NCBI RefSeq assembly: GCF_019175385.1
Contig: NC_083337.1
Coordinates: 49,266,938 to 49,330,937 of the forward strand
Reading direction: 5' to 3'
DNA from: Lycium barbarum
Lineage: Eukaryota; Streptophyta; Magnoliopsida; Solanales; Solanaceae
DNA length: 64,000 nt
The notes beneath the pieces are model-generated. The model ran no database searches and was not told where the DNA came from. It saw nothing but the letters and a program-made list of their open reading frames with translations. Positions 22,778 through 32,986 of the stretch are shown piece by piece; positions within the stretch are counted from its first letter, which is position 1; every line of letters starts with the position of its first letter. Made by a program: the position numbers and the translations under genes.

Positions 22778-25166
22778 TGTGAAATTTAGTTCGTTGAAGG
22801 AAGTGAAATATAAATCGTGTTCGGAAAGATTTTTGCTATCATTGACCTAATAATTATTTTGTGATGTCTTGAGGGGCTGCTATAGGGCCTATTGTATGGT
22901 TAATGAAGTATCATGTAAGTGCCAAGAAGGTTCCACGAGGATTTGAAGTCAAACGAATCAACGAGAGGAAGTTTCACATAACTGGGAGTTATATGGCCAC
23001 TTATACGGTCCGTATAACTTTATACGGTCTATATAAAGAGGGTCTGTATAACATGGCCTTCATAGAAAGGGTCATTTCCATCGTGGTGTTATACGACCAC
23101 TTATACAGTCCGTATAACTTTGTACGGTCCGTATAAGGGGGTCCGTATAACTTGACCTATTTCAGAAAGGAACTTTCCCATGGTGTTGTTATACGGTCCA
23201 CTTATACGGACCGTATAATTGGTCTGTATAAGTCCATCAGGCATATTTTTAACTTTTTGTATAAATAGATGGCCTTGGTTCATTTATTTCATTTTTCATT
23301 TTCCACAAGTCTTGAGAGCTCAAAACCCTTCTCCAAGCATATTCCACCCCAATCCAAGAGAAAACAAAGATCAAGAGGCAAGAATCAAAGTGTTCATGTG
23401 GTAGAAGGCTTCCTAGGGTTAGTAGACTACAAGAGATTCTTGGGTGTTGAAGCTAGGATTTTCACCTAAGTTGATAGCTACTCCAAAGCTCATTCCTATG
23501 AGATAAAAGGTTTGTTTTCATGCTTATTTCATGTTATCATGAATGCTTGGTTGTTGAAGAACTTGGGTAGAAGAAGAAAGTAGAAAATGAGGGTTAAATG
23601 TAACTTTTATGATGTTTTTGAGTAATAAGCTAACTTGAGTCATGATTCTTAGTATAATATGGATATAATCTTGTTATGGAAGGTAGTAATAGTTATAAGG
23701 AAGCATTGTATGAAATTGTGCTAAAATGGGTGTGAGGTTGTTGGTATAAGTTGAACACAACGATGAATTGTGAAGGCTTAATGGAATGTCATTACTTGAT
23801 TATGATATTGTGGGTGTATTATGGATGTTTGGGAGTTGTTTTGTAATATAGTGGAAGTTGACGAAATAGGGGAAATGCTGCCTAATTTCCATTAGATAAT
23901 GAATTATTCTTGTTTTAATTTTGGAGTGTCATTAAAGCTTAACCATGGTATGAATCCTCCTAAATGTAGATTGTTCAAGCTTCGACGGCGAACGTTAAGT
24001 AGTTAAGAAGACGAAGAGGTATGTAAGGCTAAGCCTTCTTTCATTAAGGCATGGTTCCTTTGCTACATATCCTCTCATGAGTTCCATAATGTCTTCCAAA
24101 TGACTCTATCTCTAAGCTTACCGAAGCTCATGATTCTCGATACTTTCACGATACTAGTACCTCCTTTATATGATAGTTGATCCTTTAAGGAGAGATGTAA
24201 CGAAAATGATGATAGCAATAATATGTTGATGATACTTATGGACTTTTATGTATACGTGTCTAAGTATGTATGACAATTATGTAACACCGAGCTTATATGG
24301 CCGGGTATGATACCTATCGCGTGCGCACCTCTGCAGTTGGGTACGGATAACACTGAGCCTTGGTAGGGCCAGATATGTATGAGCACCGAGCCTTGTCATG
24401 GCCGGGTATGTGAATCACCGAACATTTGTGGTCGGGTACGGTATAAATATGAATACGAATATGTATATGTATATATATAGTCATGAGAAAGCATTAGAAA
24501 TGGAAGGTCCCTATGAAAGACAAGTAAGTAAATATGATGATGGCCAATAGAGGTACGAATGGCTCTATTACCTCCTGATCTCCCATCTTATGCTATATCT
24601 TATGCTACTTCTTATGCTATATCTTATGCTCCTACTATGATGTTGATTATGCTTTACATACTCAGTACATTATTCGTACTGACGTCCTTTTATTTGTGGA
24701 CGCTGCGACATGCCCGCAAGTGGACAGAGTGACAGGCTTGGTCCATAGATTTCTTATTTAGAGACTGCATAGAGGAGCTCCATTTCTTCCGGAGCTACAG
24801 CTTTTGGGTATTATTCTTTTGTGTCCATATATATGGGCATGGCGGTGCCCTATCCCGCCTATATGATGTGACATACTCTTCGTAGAGGCTCGTATACAGT
24901 TGTGTAACGTTAGATGTCTTTAGCCTTGTCGGCTTATATTTTGTACATCATTTTTATAGCCTCGTCGGCTTGTGTATATGGATATGGGCATAGTTGTTGA
25001 CGATGATACGAATGTGTTGTTGCCTAATGAGATTATCATTATTGATGTATAGAAATCATGTGCAGGCCATATGGTCCACCTAGATATGAATGTGAATGTA
25101 CGATAAGAGGCGCCCGGGTGGGTTTGCACTGGGTGCCCGTCATGGCCCTCCCGTTGGGTCGTGACA
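22778..25166 (+). repeat. Element B 3' LTR, start eroded (about 2389 bp)
   Basis: After a damaged polypurine-side hairpin (AACATTCAAGCACGAATA) the purine tract and TGTTACACC start are missing, so a small deletion removed that junction. The LTR body is clear: palindrome array at 23,000-23,235 (TATACGGTCCGTATAA units), ACCGAGCC...GGCCGGGTATG units at about 24,283-24,440, double hairpin at 24,662-24,702, end GGGTCGTGACA at 25,166. Element D sequence starts right after. The left boundary is approximate. Confidence 0.85.
24662..24702 (+). other. LTR double hairpin (element B)
   Basis: Stem 1 is TCAGTAC (24,662-24,668) with GTACTGA (24,676-24,682). Stem 2 is CGTCC (24,683-24,687) with GGACG (24,698-24,702). 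Confidence 0.65.
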
Positions 25167-25772
25167 TATCTCTAATTTATGCGACATTTTTTAGTGGGTA
25201 AGTAGTTACTTCACATATCGGATGGCATTGAAAGTAAGGTTTTAGCTTTCTTGACGCACTTACCAATGCCAAGGCTAACTTTTTGAGGTGTGGATACCGA
25301 GTCTCCGCATCCCCTAAAGTCCCACTCACATAATATATTGGGAATTGCGTACCTTCTTCTTCTCGGACCAAAACACCGCTTACCGCTACCTTGGACACGG
25401 CAAGGTATAGAAACAACTGTTCGTCTGCCTTCGGTGTGTGCAGTAGGGGCGGGCTCGATAAGTACCTTTTTAATTCCTGCAAAGCCTTTTGACATTCTGG
25501 TGTCTAGATGAAATCATTCTTCTTTCTAAATAGTGAGAAGAAACAGTGACTTTTATCTGAAGACCTCGAAATGAAACGGCTCAGTACTGCTATCCTTCCA
25601 GTCAGCCTCTGCACGGCCTTGGCGTTGTTCACCACCTCAATATCCTCAATGGCTTTGATCTTGTCCAGGTTAATTTCAATTCCCCAGTTCTATACCATGA
25701 AGCCCAAAAATTTGTCGGATCGGACACCGAAGGCACATTTTTCCGGGTTAAGATTCATGTTGTATTTGCGAA
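25167..25772 (-). pseudogene. pol: Element D pol: end of RT and RNase H
   Basis: On the minus strand, after the E insertion, it reads NLNPEKCAFGVRSDKFLGFMV (RT palm/thumb), stops, then AVQRLTGRIAVLSRFISRSSDK, and from about 25,500 the RNase H region (ELKRYLSSPPLL, LYLAVSKVAVSGVLVREEEG, PHLKKLALALVSASRKLKPYFQCHPI). Two stops interrupt it (within ...FMV*NWG and ...DFI*TPE). The left end is the B insertion point. Family call from motif order; lineage within Tat not resolved. Confidence 0.85.
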
Positions 25773-27205
25773 TGTTACACCTCGAAAAAAAATTCGTTGA
25801 TGCATAGTGAATAGAATAATGAAGAGCACGAAGTATACGGTATTTTGATAAGTAAGGAATGACATTTGATGACCCTAATTAAGATTTCAAAGATGTTCGA
25901 GATAGGGGGAGAAAGTTTTCCAAGAGAAGCCAAGGCATACGATAGGTATCGAAAAGGAATTGCGAGTAACGAGATAATGTTGTTTTGGAGAAAAGTTATA
26001 ACGTCCTTTAGATTGTTAATGAGGTGATAAACAAGTGATAAGAAGGTTCCATAAGGATTGGAGATCAAACGAGTCGACGAAAACGAGCTTCAGGAAACTG
26101 GGGATTATACGGCCAAACATACTGGCCGTATAAAACATACGGGCCGTATGTTGAACAGTATAATCAGCCCAGAAAAGCACCCCTCTCTGGACAAAATCTA
26201 CGGCCAGACATACGGTCAGTATAATTTATACGGACCATATGTTGGTCCGTAGAAACTGGTCGGGACAGATTTGTATTATTAATAAGGGATTAAGTTTCAT
26301 TTTATTTCATTTCCCTTTCACACCCCTTCTCTCTAAAACATCTCTCTACACTTCTCCCATAAGAATTCAAGAGATATTAGTGATCAACAACATCAAACGA
26401 AATCAAGTGTAAGAAACCCATTAAAGTTCATCCAAGGCAAGGAATCCAAGTGAAGGTAAAACTAGGGTTTTTCTCAAGTGAGGTGTTTTCACCCAAGGTT
26501 AATCCCTACACCATCTAAGGTAAGATTTATGGTATTTCTATGTTGTTTAAAGTATTTGAAAGTTGAAACACTTGGATTGTAGAAGGATATAGAAAAATGG
26601 GTCATGAATGTGGGAATAGTATCATTGTGTGTAATAGCTTGAATTGAGTCATGATTCTTGATGTGTTGTGATATGGATATGTTATAAATGATGTTAAGAA
26701 CATGGGATAGGCATTTTATATGAATGAACGTAGTCGTGTGTTATGACCATGGATATGGATGATTGGAAGTGAATTGAGAAATAGAGATAATGTGGATGAA
26801 TAAAGACTATTGTTATGATATTGAGAATGTATTATTGACGTTTTGAAGTTGATATATGATATGGAGGAAGTCGTATAAATAAAGGAGATGCTGCCCAATT
26901 TTCTCTAGTGTTAGTCGTGTATGCTAGCTATCGATTTTCTAATGGTAGTACAACTCTAATGAAGGTATAAACGTGAGCATTGGAGGAGAACGTGCAAGTG
27001 TAGAATAGTTGAACGAGATGGTATGTAAGGCTAACCCTTCTTTCATAAGGTATGGTTCTTTGGCCAAATATCAATTCTTCTGTGAACCTATGATGCTCTC
27101 CAAATGATTCTATCTTCAAAAAGCTACCAAGCTTATAATTCTTGATAAGTATTATGATGGTACTAAATTCCTCATATGATGAATAATCCTATAAGAATAG
27201 ATGTA

Positions 27206-27310
27206 ATGAACGACGATAATGATGATGACGATAATGGTAATGATGATATTGATGACGACGATAATAGCGATAACGATAACGATGACGATGATAGAAGTGA
27301 TAATGCTAAA
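27206..27310 (+). repeat. GAT/GAC-type simple repeat in solo LTR E
   Basis: Imperfect runs of ATGATGATGACGATAA-type sequence give an open frame of Asp and Asn only. This is low-complexity DNA, not a gene. Confidence 0.85.
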
Positions 27311-27571
27311 GATGCCTATGAGCTTATATGTATGTGTGCCTATGTATGGCTATTATGAAACCCCGAGCTTATATGGACGGGTAGAATATATAGATGTATA
27401 TATATATATATGACGATGCGCGCGCACCACTGTAGTTGGGTACGGATAACACTGAGCCTTGGTAGGGCCAGGTATGTGTAACACTGAGCCTTGGTTGGCC
27501 AGGTATGTATGATAACCGAGCCTAACCATGGCCGGGTACGTCAAACACTGAACCTTCGTGGTCGGGTATGC

Positions 27572-27790
27572 TATGTAAATGATATGTACATGATATGGAT
27601 GTGTATATGATATGGATATGTATATGGTATGGATACGTATATGATATGGATATGTATATGATATATATATGAGCATGAATACGAACATGATATGAATACG
27701 AATAAGAATATGTATATGAATACGATCATGGATACGAATGTAAATGAGTACGGATATGAATACGGATACGGACACGGATGTATGTACACA
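27572..27790 (+). repeat. ATATGGATATGTAT-type simple repeat in solo LTR E
   Basis: Imperfect hexanucleotide-like runs (GATATGGATATG and GAATACG variants). The complementary strand is open for 148 codons rich in His, Ile and Tyr, an artefact of the repeat. Confidence 0.85.
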
Positions 27791-27927
27791 ATCACTCACT
27801 AGACATGGAAAGTCCCTATGAAAGGCAAGTAAGTGCTTATGACGATGATACGACTATCTCCCATCTTATGTTATTTCTTATGTTTCTTATTATGCTTCTA
27901 TATTGATATTGATCATGCTTTACATAC

Positions 27928-27948
27928 TCAGTACATTCTTCGTACTGA
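27928..27948 (+). other. LTR hairpin, stem 1 only (solo LTR E)
   Basis: TCAGTAC (27,928-27,934) with GTACTGA (27,942-27,948) is perfect. The second stem (CGTCA versus TGGATG) no longer pairs well. Confidence 0.6.
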
Positions 27949-28436
27949 CGTCATTTTGTTTGTGGATGCTGCATCATGCCCACAGGTGGCTAGGGAGACA
28001 GACTTGATTCATAGCTACATTACTCAGGGACTATATAGCGGAGCTCCATTTCTTTCGGAGCTAAAGCTTTTGGTACTTATCCTTTTGTGTATATATTTAT
28101 AGGCATAGCGGGGTCCTGTCCCGCCTTTATGATATGAAATACTCTCCTTAGAGGCTCGTATACATGTGTATATAGTTAGATTTGTTGGCCTTGTCGGCCT
28201 ATATTTTGGATATCATTTTGTTTGCCTCGTCGGCTTATGTACATTGGTATGGGCATAGTTGCTAATGTTGATATAAAGGTATTGTTGTCCAATGGGATTA
28301 GTATGATTGATGAATAAAAATGTATGATTTAATGTGTGGCTCTCCTAGACATAGATGCAAAGATATGTTAAGAAGTGCCCGGGAGGGCAAGCACCGGGTG
28401 CCCGTCGCGGCCCTCCGGTTAGGTCGTGACAGCGAA

Positions 28437-29116
28437 GTACATCAAAGGTATCCTACAAATGTTTTAAATGGTCCTCTGTTTCCAGGGACTTGACTAGCAT
28501 GTCATCAATATAAACTTCCATTGTTTTACCTATCTGTTCTTCGAACATTCCATTAACTAGGCATTGATAAGTTGCTCCGGTATTTTTTAACCCGAATGGA
28601 ATGACATTATAATAGTAAGTCCCGTATCGGGTAATAAACGAGGTTTTCTCTTGGTCCTTCGGGTTCATCTGGATTTGATTGTACCCCGAGTAAGCATCGA
28701 GAAAACTCAACATCTCATGCCCAGTCGTTGAATCGATCATTAGATCGATGTGAGGCATCGGAAACGAATCCTTCAGGCATGCTTTGTTGAGATCCTTATA
28801 GTCAACACACATTCTAAATTTATTACCTTTCTTTAGCACCACCACTACATTAGCTAGCTAGTCCGGGTATTTTACCTCTCGGATAGAGCCTATTTTTAAA
28901 AGCTTTGTTACCTTATCCTTTACTAAGGCATGTTTTGGCTTAGCCATTGGTCTCCTTTTCTGCTTCACCGAGGGGAATTTCCTATCGAGGCTGAGCTTAT
29001 GAGTCGTGACTTCTTTAATTGCTTCACCGAGGGGAATTTTACCTCCTGGATAGAGCCGGATCCGATCCCTTCTGCTCCGTTTTCGAACCCATATTCTTTA
29101 ATTGTTATTTGGTGTC
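28437..29116 (-). pseudogene. pol: Element D pol: reverse transcriptase
   Basis: From 28,845 down to 28,453 the minus strand is open: VVLKKGNKFRMCVDYKDLNK, then FPMPHIDLMIDSTTGHEMLS, DAYSGYNQIQMNPKD, PFGLKNTGATYQ and YIDDMLVKS, all RT hallmarks with the YIDD catalytic pair intact. Just upstream the family Trp is a TAG stop (PD*LANVVV). Further upstream (28,962-29,039) a 19-bp direct repeat, GCTTCACCGAGGGGAATTT on the plus strand, occurs twice 59 bp apart and breaks the linker coding sequence. Confidence 0.88.
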
Positions 29117-29785
29117 CTATCCTTCGATTGATTCATCATCTCTTTGATCCGGACCTTTTGGAAAAAGGGGTGCTTCCTTGACCGCGAACATTTTCCTTGC
29201 TGCGGGTTGTTCGCCTCGGATAGTTTTTATCCCCTCCGGGGTTGGGAACTTCAGCAACTGGTGTAGTGTTGATGGTATCGCTCTTATGCTATGAATCCAT
29301 GGTCTGCCGAGCAAAGCATTATACTTCATATCTCCCTCGATGACGTAGAATACCGTCTGCTGTATGGTGCCATCAATGTTGACTGGAAAAGAAATTTCAC
29401 CCTTCGTGGTTTCTCTTTCCATATTGAACCCGCTGATTTCTCAGGCTACCGGTACAATCTGGTCAAGTGGCCTCAGCTGTTCTACCACTCTCCGTCGGAT
29501 GATGTTGGCCGAACTACTTGGATTAATCAAAATACGTTTAACCTGTGATTTGAAAATTAAGATAGAAATTACCAATGCATCATTGTGCGGTTGAATGATG
29601 CCTTCTGCATCCTCGTCACTGAAGGAGATGGAACCCTCGGTTACACAGTCCCGGGTGTGCTTCTCTCGCACAATTGAGACCTTCGTTCTTTTCATCACCG
29701 GCCCTCGTGGAGCATCTATTCCCGCAATTATCATATTGATCACATGTTGAGGTTCCACCAGCTCGGCTCGTTTATGACTCTCCCT
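29117..29785 (-). pseudogene. Element D protease region, active site lost
   Basis: The minus strand reads INMIIAGIDAPRGPV, then FKSQVKRILINPSSSANIIR, where the family has a D-x-G-S-S retropepsin site. The catalytic Asp is Asn and the Gly is Ser, so the enzyme would be dead. A frame change lies between 29,441 and 29,422; beyond it come EISFPVNIDGTIQQTVFYVI and LLGRPWIHSIRAIPSTLHQ, the C-terminal half of the protease. Confidence 0.85.
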
Positions 29786-31423
29786 TTATTTGTAGTGATT
29801 TTTGGCTCGTTCACTCAGGAATTCTCGAAGGTGGCCATTCTTCAATAAACGAGCTGCTTCCTCTCTTAATTGACGACAGTCTTCAGTCCTGTGCCTATGG
29901 GTCTCATGATACTCACACACCACGTTTGGTTCCCGTTGACCTGGGTCTGACCTCAACAGCTTTGGCCATCTAGCCTCCGTGATACGGCCGATAGCTGAGA
30001 CGAGGTTCGAGGTGTTGATGTTGAAGTTGTATCCCGATATCCTTGGTACGTCTTTATTGCTATCTGAACTCTCAGCATCACTTCTAAATGATAGGCCTCG
30101 ACTGTTTGATGGGCGTTCAACCCATTTATCGCCCCTGCTCGAGAAGTGACTGGGGCCGACCCTGGATTTTTCCGACCTGAAGCTCGATTTTTCCGAATGA
30201 GAGTATGGCCGGTACCTTTCCATCGATGGTCGCGTCTCCGACTTGTAATTTTTCCTCGACCTCGCAGAGCTTTTGCTCATATTTATAAGTCCTGGGGGAA
30301 GTTCGAGCTGGTCATCCTCTACCCGAATCTTTGATTCGTATCTGTTATGAACCTCTGCCCAAGTTACAACCTCATACTCTAACAAGTTTTCCTTTAGTTT
30401 GAACAAAGCAGACGAGCTCCGAGGGTTAAGCCCTTTGGTGAATGCTTGTGCAGCCCGTTCTTTCGGAACTAGAGGGAGTTCCTTCCGGTCCCTTTGGAAG
30501 CGGTTCACAAATTCTCGTAACAACTCATCGTCCTTTTGGGCTATGCGGAAGATGTTCGCCTTCCGGGCTTGCACCTTTTTGGCCCCAGCGTGGGCTTTGA
30601 TGAACGCGTCTGCGAGCATTTCGAAGGAAGTGATGGAATGCTCGGGCAGATGGTCATACCAGTTTAATGCTCCTTTCGATAGTGTTACCCTAAATTTTTT
30701 CAACAACACGGACTAAATTTCATCCTCTTCGACATCGTTGCCTTTTATGGCATGGGTGTACGAATTCACGTGTTCCTGCGGGTTCGTTGTACCATCGTAT
30801 TTCAGTGTATCCGGCATCCTGAACCTCTTCGGGATTAACATCGAAGTCGTACTAGGAGGGAAAGGCCTTTGAATGTACCTCTTTGAATCCAGCCCTTTCG
30901 GAATCGGTGGAGCTCCCGGGATCTGATCCACCCGAGAGTTATACATTTCACCCTCTTCTCCGTTGAATCGACCCATTTTACTAAGGTTTCGAGCATCTTC
31001 AGAACTTCGGTAGACGAACCGGCTCCTGATCCATTGCTTTTGACTATCCGTGCTTCGTCCTTCCTTGGTTCGGTGACCCCTTTTGACCTTACCGGAGCTG
31101 TCTTGTCATTTTTGCTGTGATGCTGAGCTATAGCAATTCCCTGTTCGGCTATGGCGGTCTCCTGTTCCTGCAACATTTCAAATATTAAACGTAAGTTAAT
31201 CTCATCCAGGACAAGGTAATTGAGTTATGAGTATTCAAGGGATCGGTGGCCAGAAAGGCGGCATTCTTCTGATTCACGATTTTCTGCCGGTTAAGACCTT
31301 CTCTCGAGTCAACAGAGTTTGGGTCGTTGCTTCTGCAGGTATGTTTCGTAACCCACTGTTGTTCTCGTTTTCAGCCACAATCTCATTATTGATCACTTGG
31401 ACAGAATGTCCGCTGCTTGCCAT
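29786..31423 (-). pseudogene. gag: Element D gag
   Basis: Best start is the minus ATG at 31,423 (MASSGHSVQVINNE); this frame stops near 31,272, and later segments continue in other frames (EQETAIAEQGIAIAQH; MPDTLKYDGTTNPQEHVNSY). The main block (30,709-29,786) holds the retrotransposon-gag domain (KGALNWYDHLPEHSITSFEMLADAF, LLREFVNRFQRD), a Ser/Arg-rich linker and the nucleocapsid motif CEYHETHRHRTEDC followed by LREEAARLLKNGHLREFL, typical of Tat elements. A stop at 30,710-30,712 interrupts it. Confidence 0.85.
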
Positions 31424-31517
31424 TTCGTCCGTTTTTTGCAGAAATTAGCAGATTCTTCAATCAACGGGTAAAAGAAGGAAGAAGCAAAGATTAAAAAACC
31501 ATTATTATCTTATCCCC

Positions 31518-31533
31518 ATGGTGGGCACCAAAC
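31518..31533 (-). promoter_or_regulatory. Element D primer binding site
   Basis: On the minus strand TTTGGTGCCCACCATG follows the LTR end directly. It begins with the TGG that pairs with tRNA CCA, but I cannot name the tRNA. It differs from the Met-type site of the other elements. Confidence 0.65.
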
Positions 31534-32200
31534 TGTTTACCCCGAATGTCGGTAACAATTAAATTTGTAAGGGAGGTATAGGATATGTGGATGAACTTTA
31601 ATCTACTTGGTTGGTATGAGATGTCTATGGATTTGTTTGTAGTTATATATATACGTGTTAGTGCAGTGTGAATGTGCAAAGCCAAAATATATATTAAGTA
31701 ATATATTGAAAGGATGAGCAAAGCTAAGGAAGGACACCATAAAATCCGGATCAATATCTTTAAGAGAGAACTTCTATATATTTGACTATTACAATGTTGA
31801 GATCTGAGAAAAGCTAACCCCAAAAATGGGGAAGAATATCCTCTATTTATAGGTATGCTTCATGGGCCATGAATACAATACAAAATCCTTTATGAATAAA
31901 GAAACCCTAAAGAAGATAAGGTAGGACCGTACGGTCTGACACCCGTACGATCGTCAGTGCTGATAGCATAACGGTTTCCTGACGCGTGGCAACCTCGCAA
32001 CCGGCTAACCAGACCAACAGACACGTTGATTTTGGCTCGGCGTATCAGGACCAACGGAAACGCTTTTCTTGTCTCGGGTCAATTACGTCCGGTATGATAC
32101 CCCGGTGTGAAGAAAAGATCGAACATGCTCGTGCTCATTTCAACTTATCCTTGGCTTCGGTCTCACCGGTCACACATTGACCTGGTTTTTACCGTATACA
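31534..32200 (-). repeat. Element D 5' LTR (about 667 bp)
   Basis: On the minus strand it starts TGTATACGGTAAAAACC (32,200) and ends GGTAAACA (31,534), next to the primer site. A TATA box (CTATAAATAGAGG) lies at about 31,841-31,853 on the minus strand. The outer boundary at 32,200 is inferred from the TG...CA ends; no second LTR is available here to confirm it. Confidence 0.7.
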
Positions 32201-32468
32201 GACATAGGTATCCATTAATTCATATTATCAACAGAAATCCACAACAAGATAGTGAATTTGGAAGAAACCAAATAAAGGAAAGAACAGAACAGAACCAGAA
32301 GTACACCTCTAATGAAATAGGGGACAACACAAAAGACAACCTTTACTATAAATAGAAAGAACTACTTGGAGGTAGCTGCACGTAAGACATATATTCATAA
32401 CATAATTAAGGAGGAAATGATCAATGCCAACATTAACAACAACCCATATTGCTCCCCCTTCTCTCCTA

Positions 32469-32986
32469 CTAATAGTAATGCTTCCACCTAAGCAGATTAC
32501 GGAGTGTATTCGAAAATGGAGGAACACCTACTAATAGTTCATTGGTACATCGTGAAATATACAAATGCTTTCTTTGTTTTCTTTTTATTCTTACGAGAAA
32601 GGTATGTGGAAAGTACATGATATCATGTCGTGAGGTCGTCACATAACAAGAAGATAGCTTATGTTTGACCTTTTTCAATGCTGCTACTATATCAGCCCTG
32701 TTCATCCTTTCCACTGGAATATTAGCCGTGCACTTCATGGCTAACTCCATGATGGATGACACACAATGCAACTTTTTACTTAAGTTCTCTTTATCTATTG
32801 TGAGTAAGTCAGGATCTATGATTTGATCCACCTCATTAGGAAGCGAACTATGCACATAACTTCTCAAGTTCAAATCTCCCGCGAACATTTCATCACTAGG
32901 TTTCTTCTTGGTAAAAGTTTCTAGCAACATGATCGCAAAACTATAAACGTCAGACCTCTTGGATATAAGGACTTCCAAACCATACT
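32469..32986 (-). pseudogene. LRR receptor-like kinase, last exon only (kinase C-lobe)
   Basis: The minus strand reads EYGLEVLISKRSDVYSFAIMLLETFTKKKPSDEMFAGDLNLRSYV, then CVSSIMELAMKCTANIPVERMNRADIVAALKKVKHKL. This is the kinase C-lobe (end of subdomain VIII, IX to XI) of LRR receptor kinases of the FLS2/EFR/Xa21 type (subfamily XII). An intron acceptor, TTTTTTAG, lies just before the exon (32,987-32,994), where this family has its conserved intron. The first exon with LRRs, membrane segment and kinase N-lobe is absent upstream within 2 kb. A 65-residue tail after the domain has no family match. It is a truncated relic of a host gene, probably non-functional. Confidence 0.85.

Larger units (their letters stand above)
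25773..28431 (+). mobile_element. Solo LTR E in element D (2659 bp)
   Basis: It starts TGTTACACCTCG, ends AGGTCGTGACA, and GCGAA flanks it on both sides (25,768-25,772 and 28,432-28,436). No internal region remains. It belongs to the B-like LTR group: palindromes TACGGCC/GGCCGTA at about 26,105-26,260, TATA-like GTATAAATAAAGG before ATGCTGCCCAATTTTCT near 26,875-26,905, ACTGAGCCTTGG...GGCCAGGTATG units at about 27,440-27,570, and hairpin stem 1 at 27,928-27,948. Two simple-sequence tracts have expanded inside it. Confidence 0.95.
25167..32200 (-). mobile_element. Element D: antisense Tat-lineage Ty3/gypsy element, 3' half outside window
   Basis: Read on the minus strand, the order is 5' LTR (31,534-32,200), primer site, gag, protease, RT, RNase H, which fits a non-chromovirus Ty3/gypsy element of the Tat group (RT motif YIDDMLVKS; RNase H with VREEEGTQFPIYYVS and PYFQCHPI). 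It is split by solo LTR E and cut at 25,166 by element B, so integrase and the 3' LTR must lie left of this window, beyond B. Stops and frame breaks run throughout. It is the oldest insertion of the left block. Confidence 0.88.

Noticed and set aside
27176..27358. An Asp/Asn-only open frame
   Set aside because: Simple GAT/GAC repeat; no gene signal.
27353..27799. A 148-codon minus-strand open frame rich in His, Ile and Tyr
   Set aside because: It is the translation of an ATATGG-type simple repeat inside solo LTR E.
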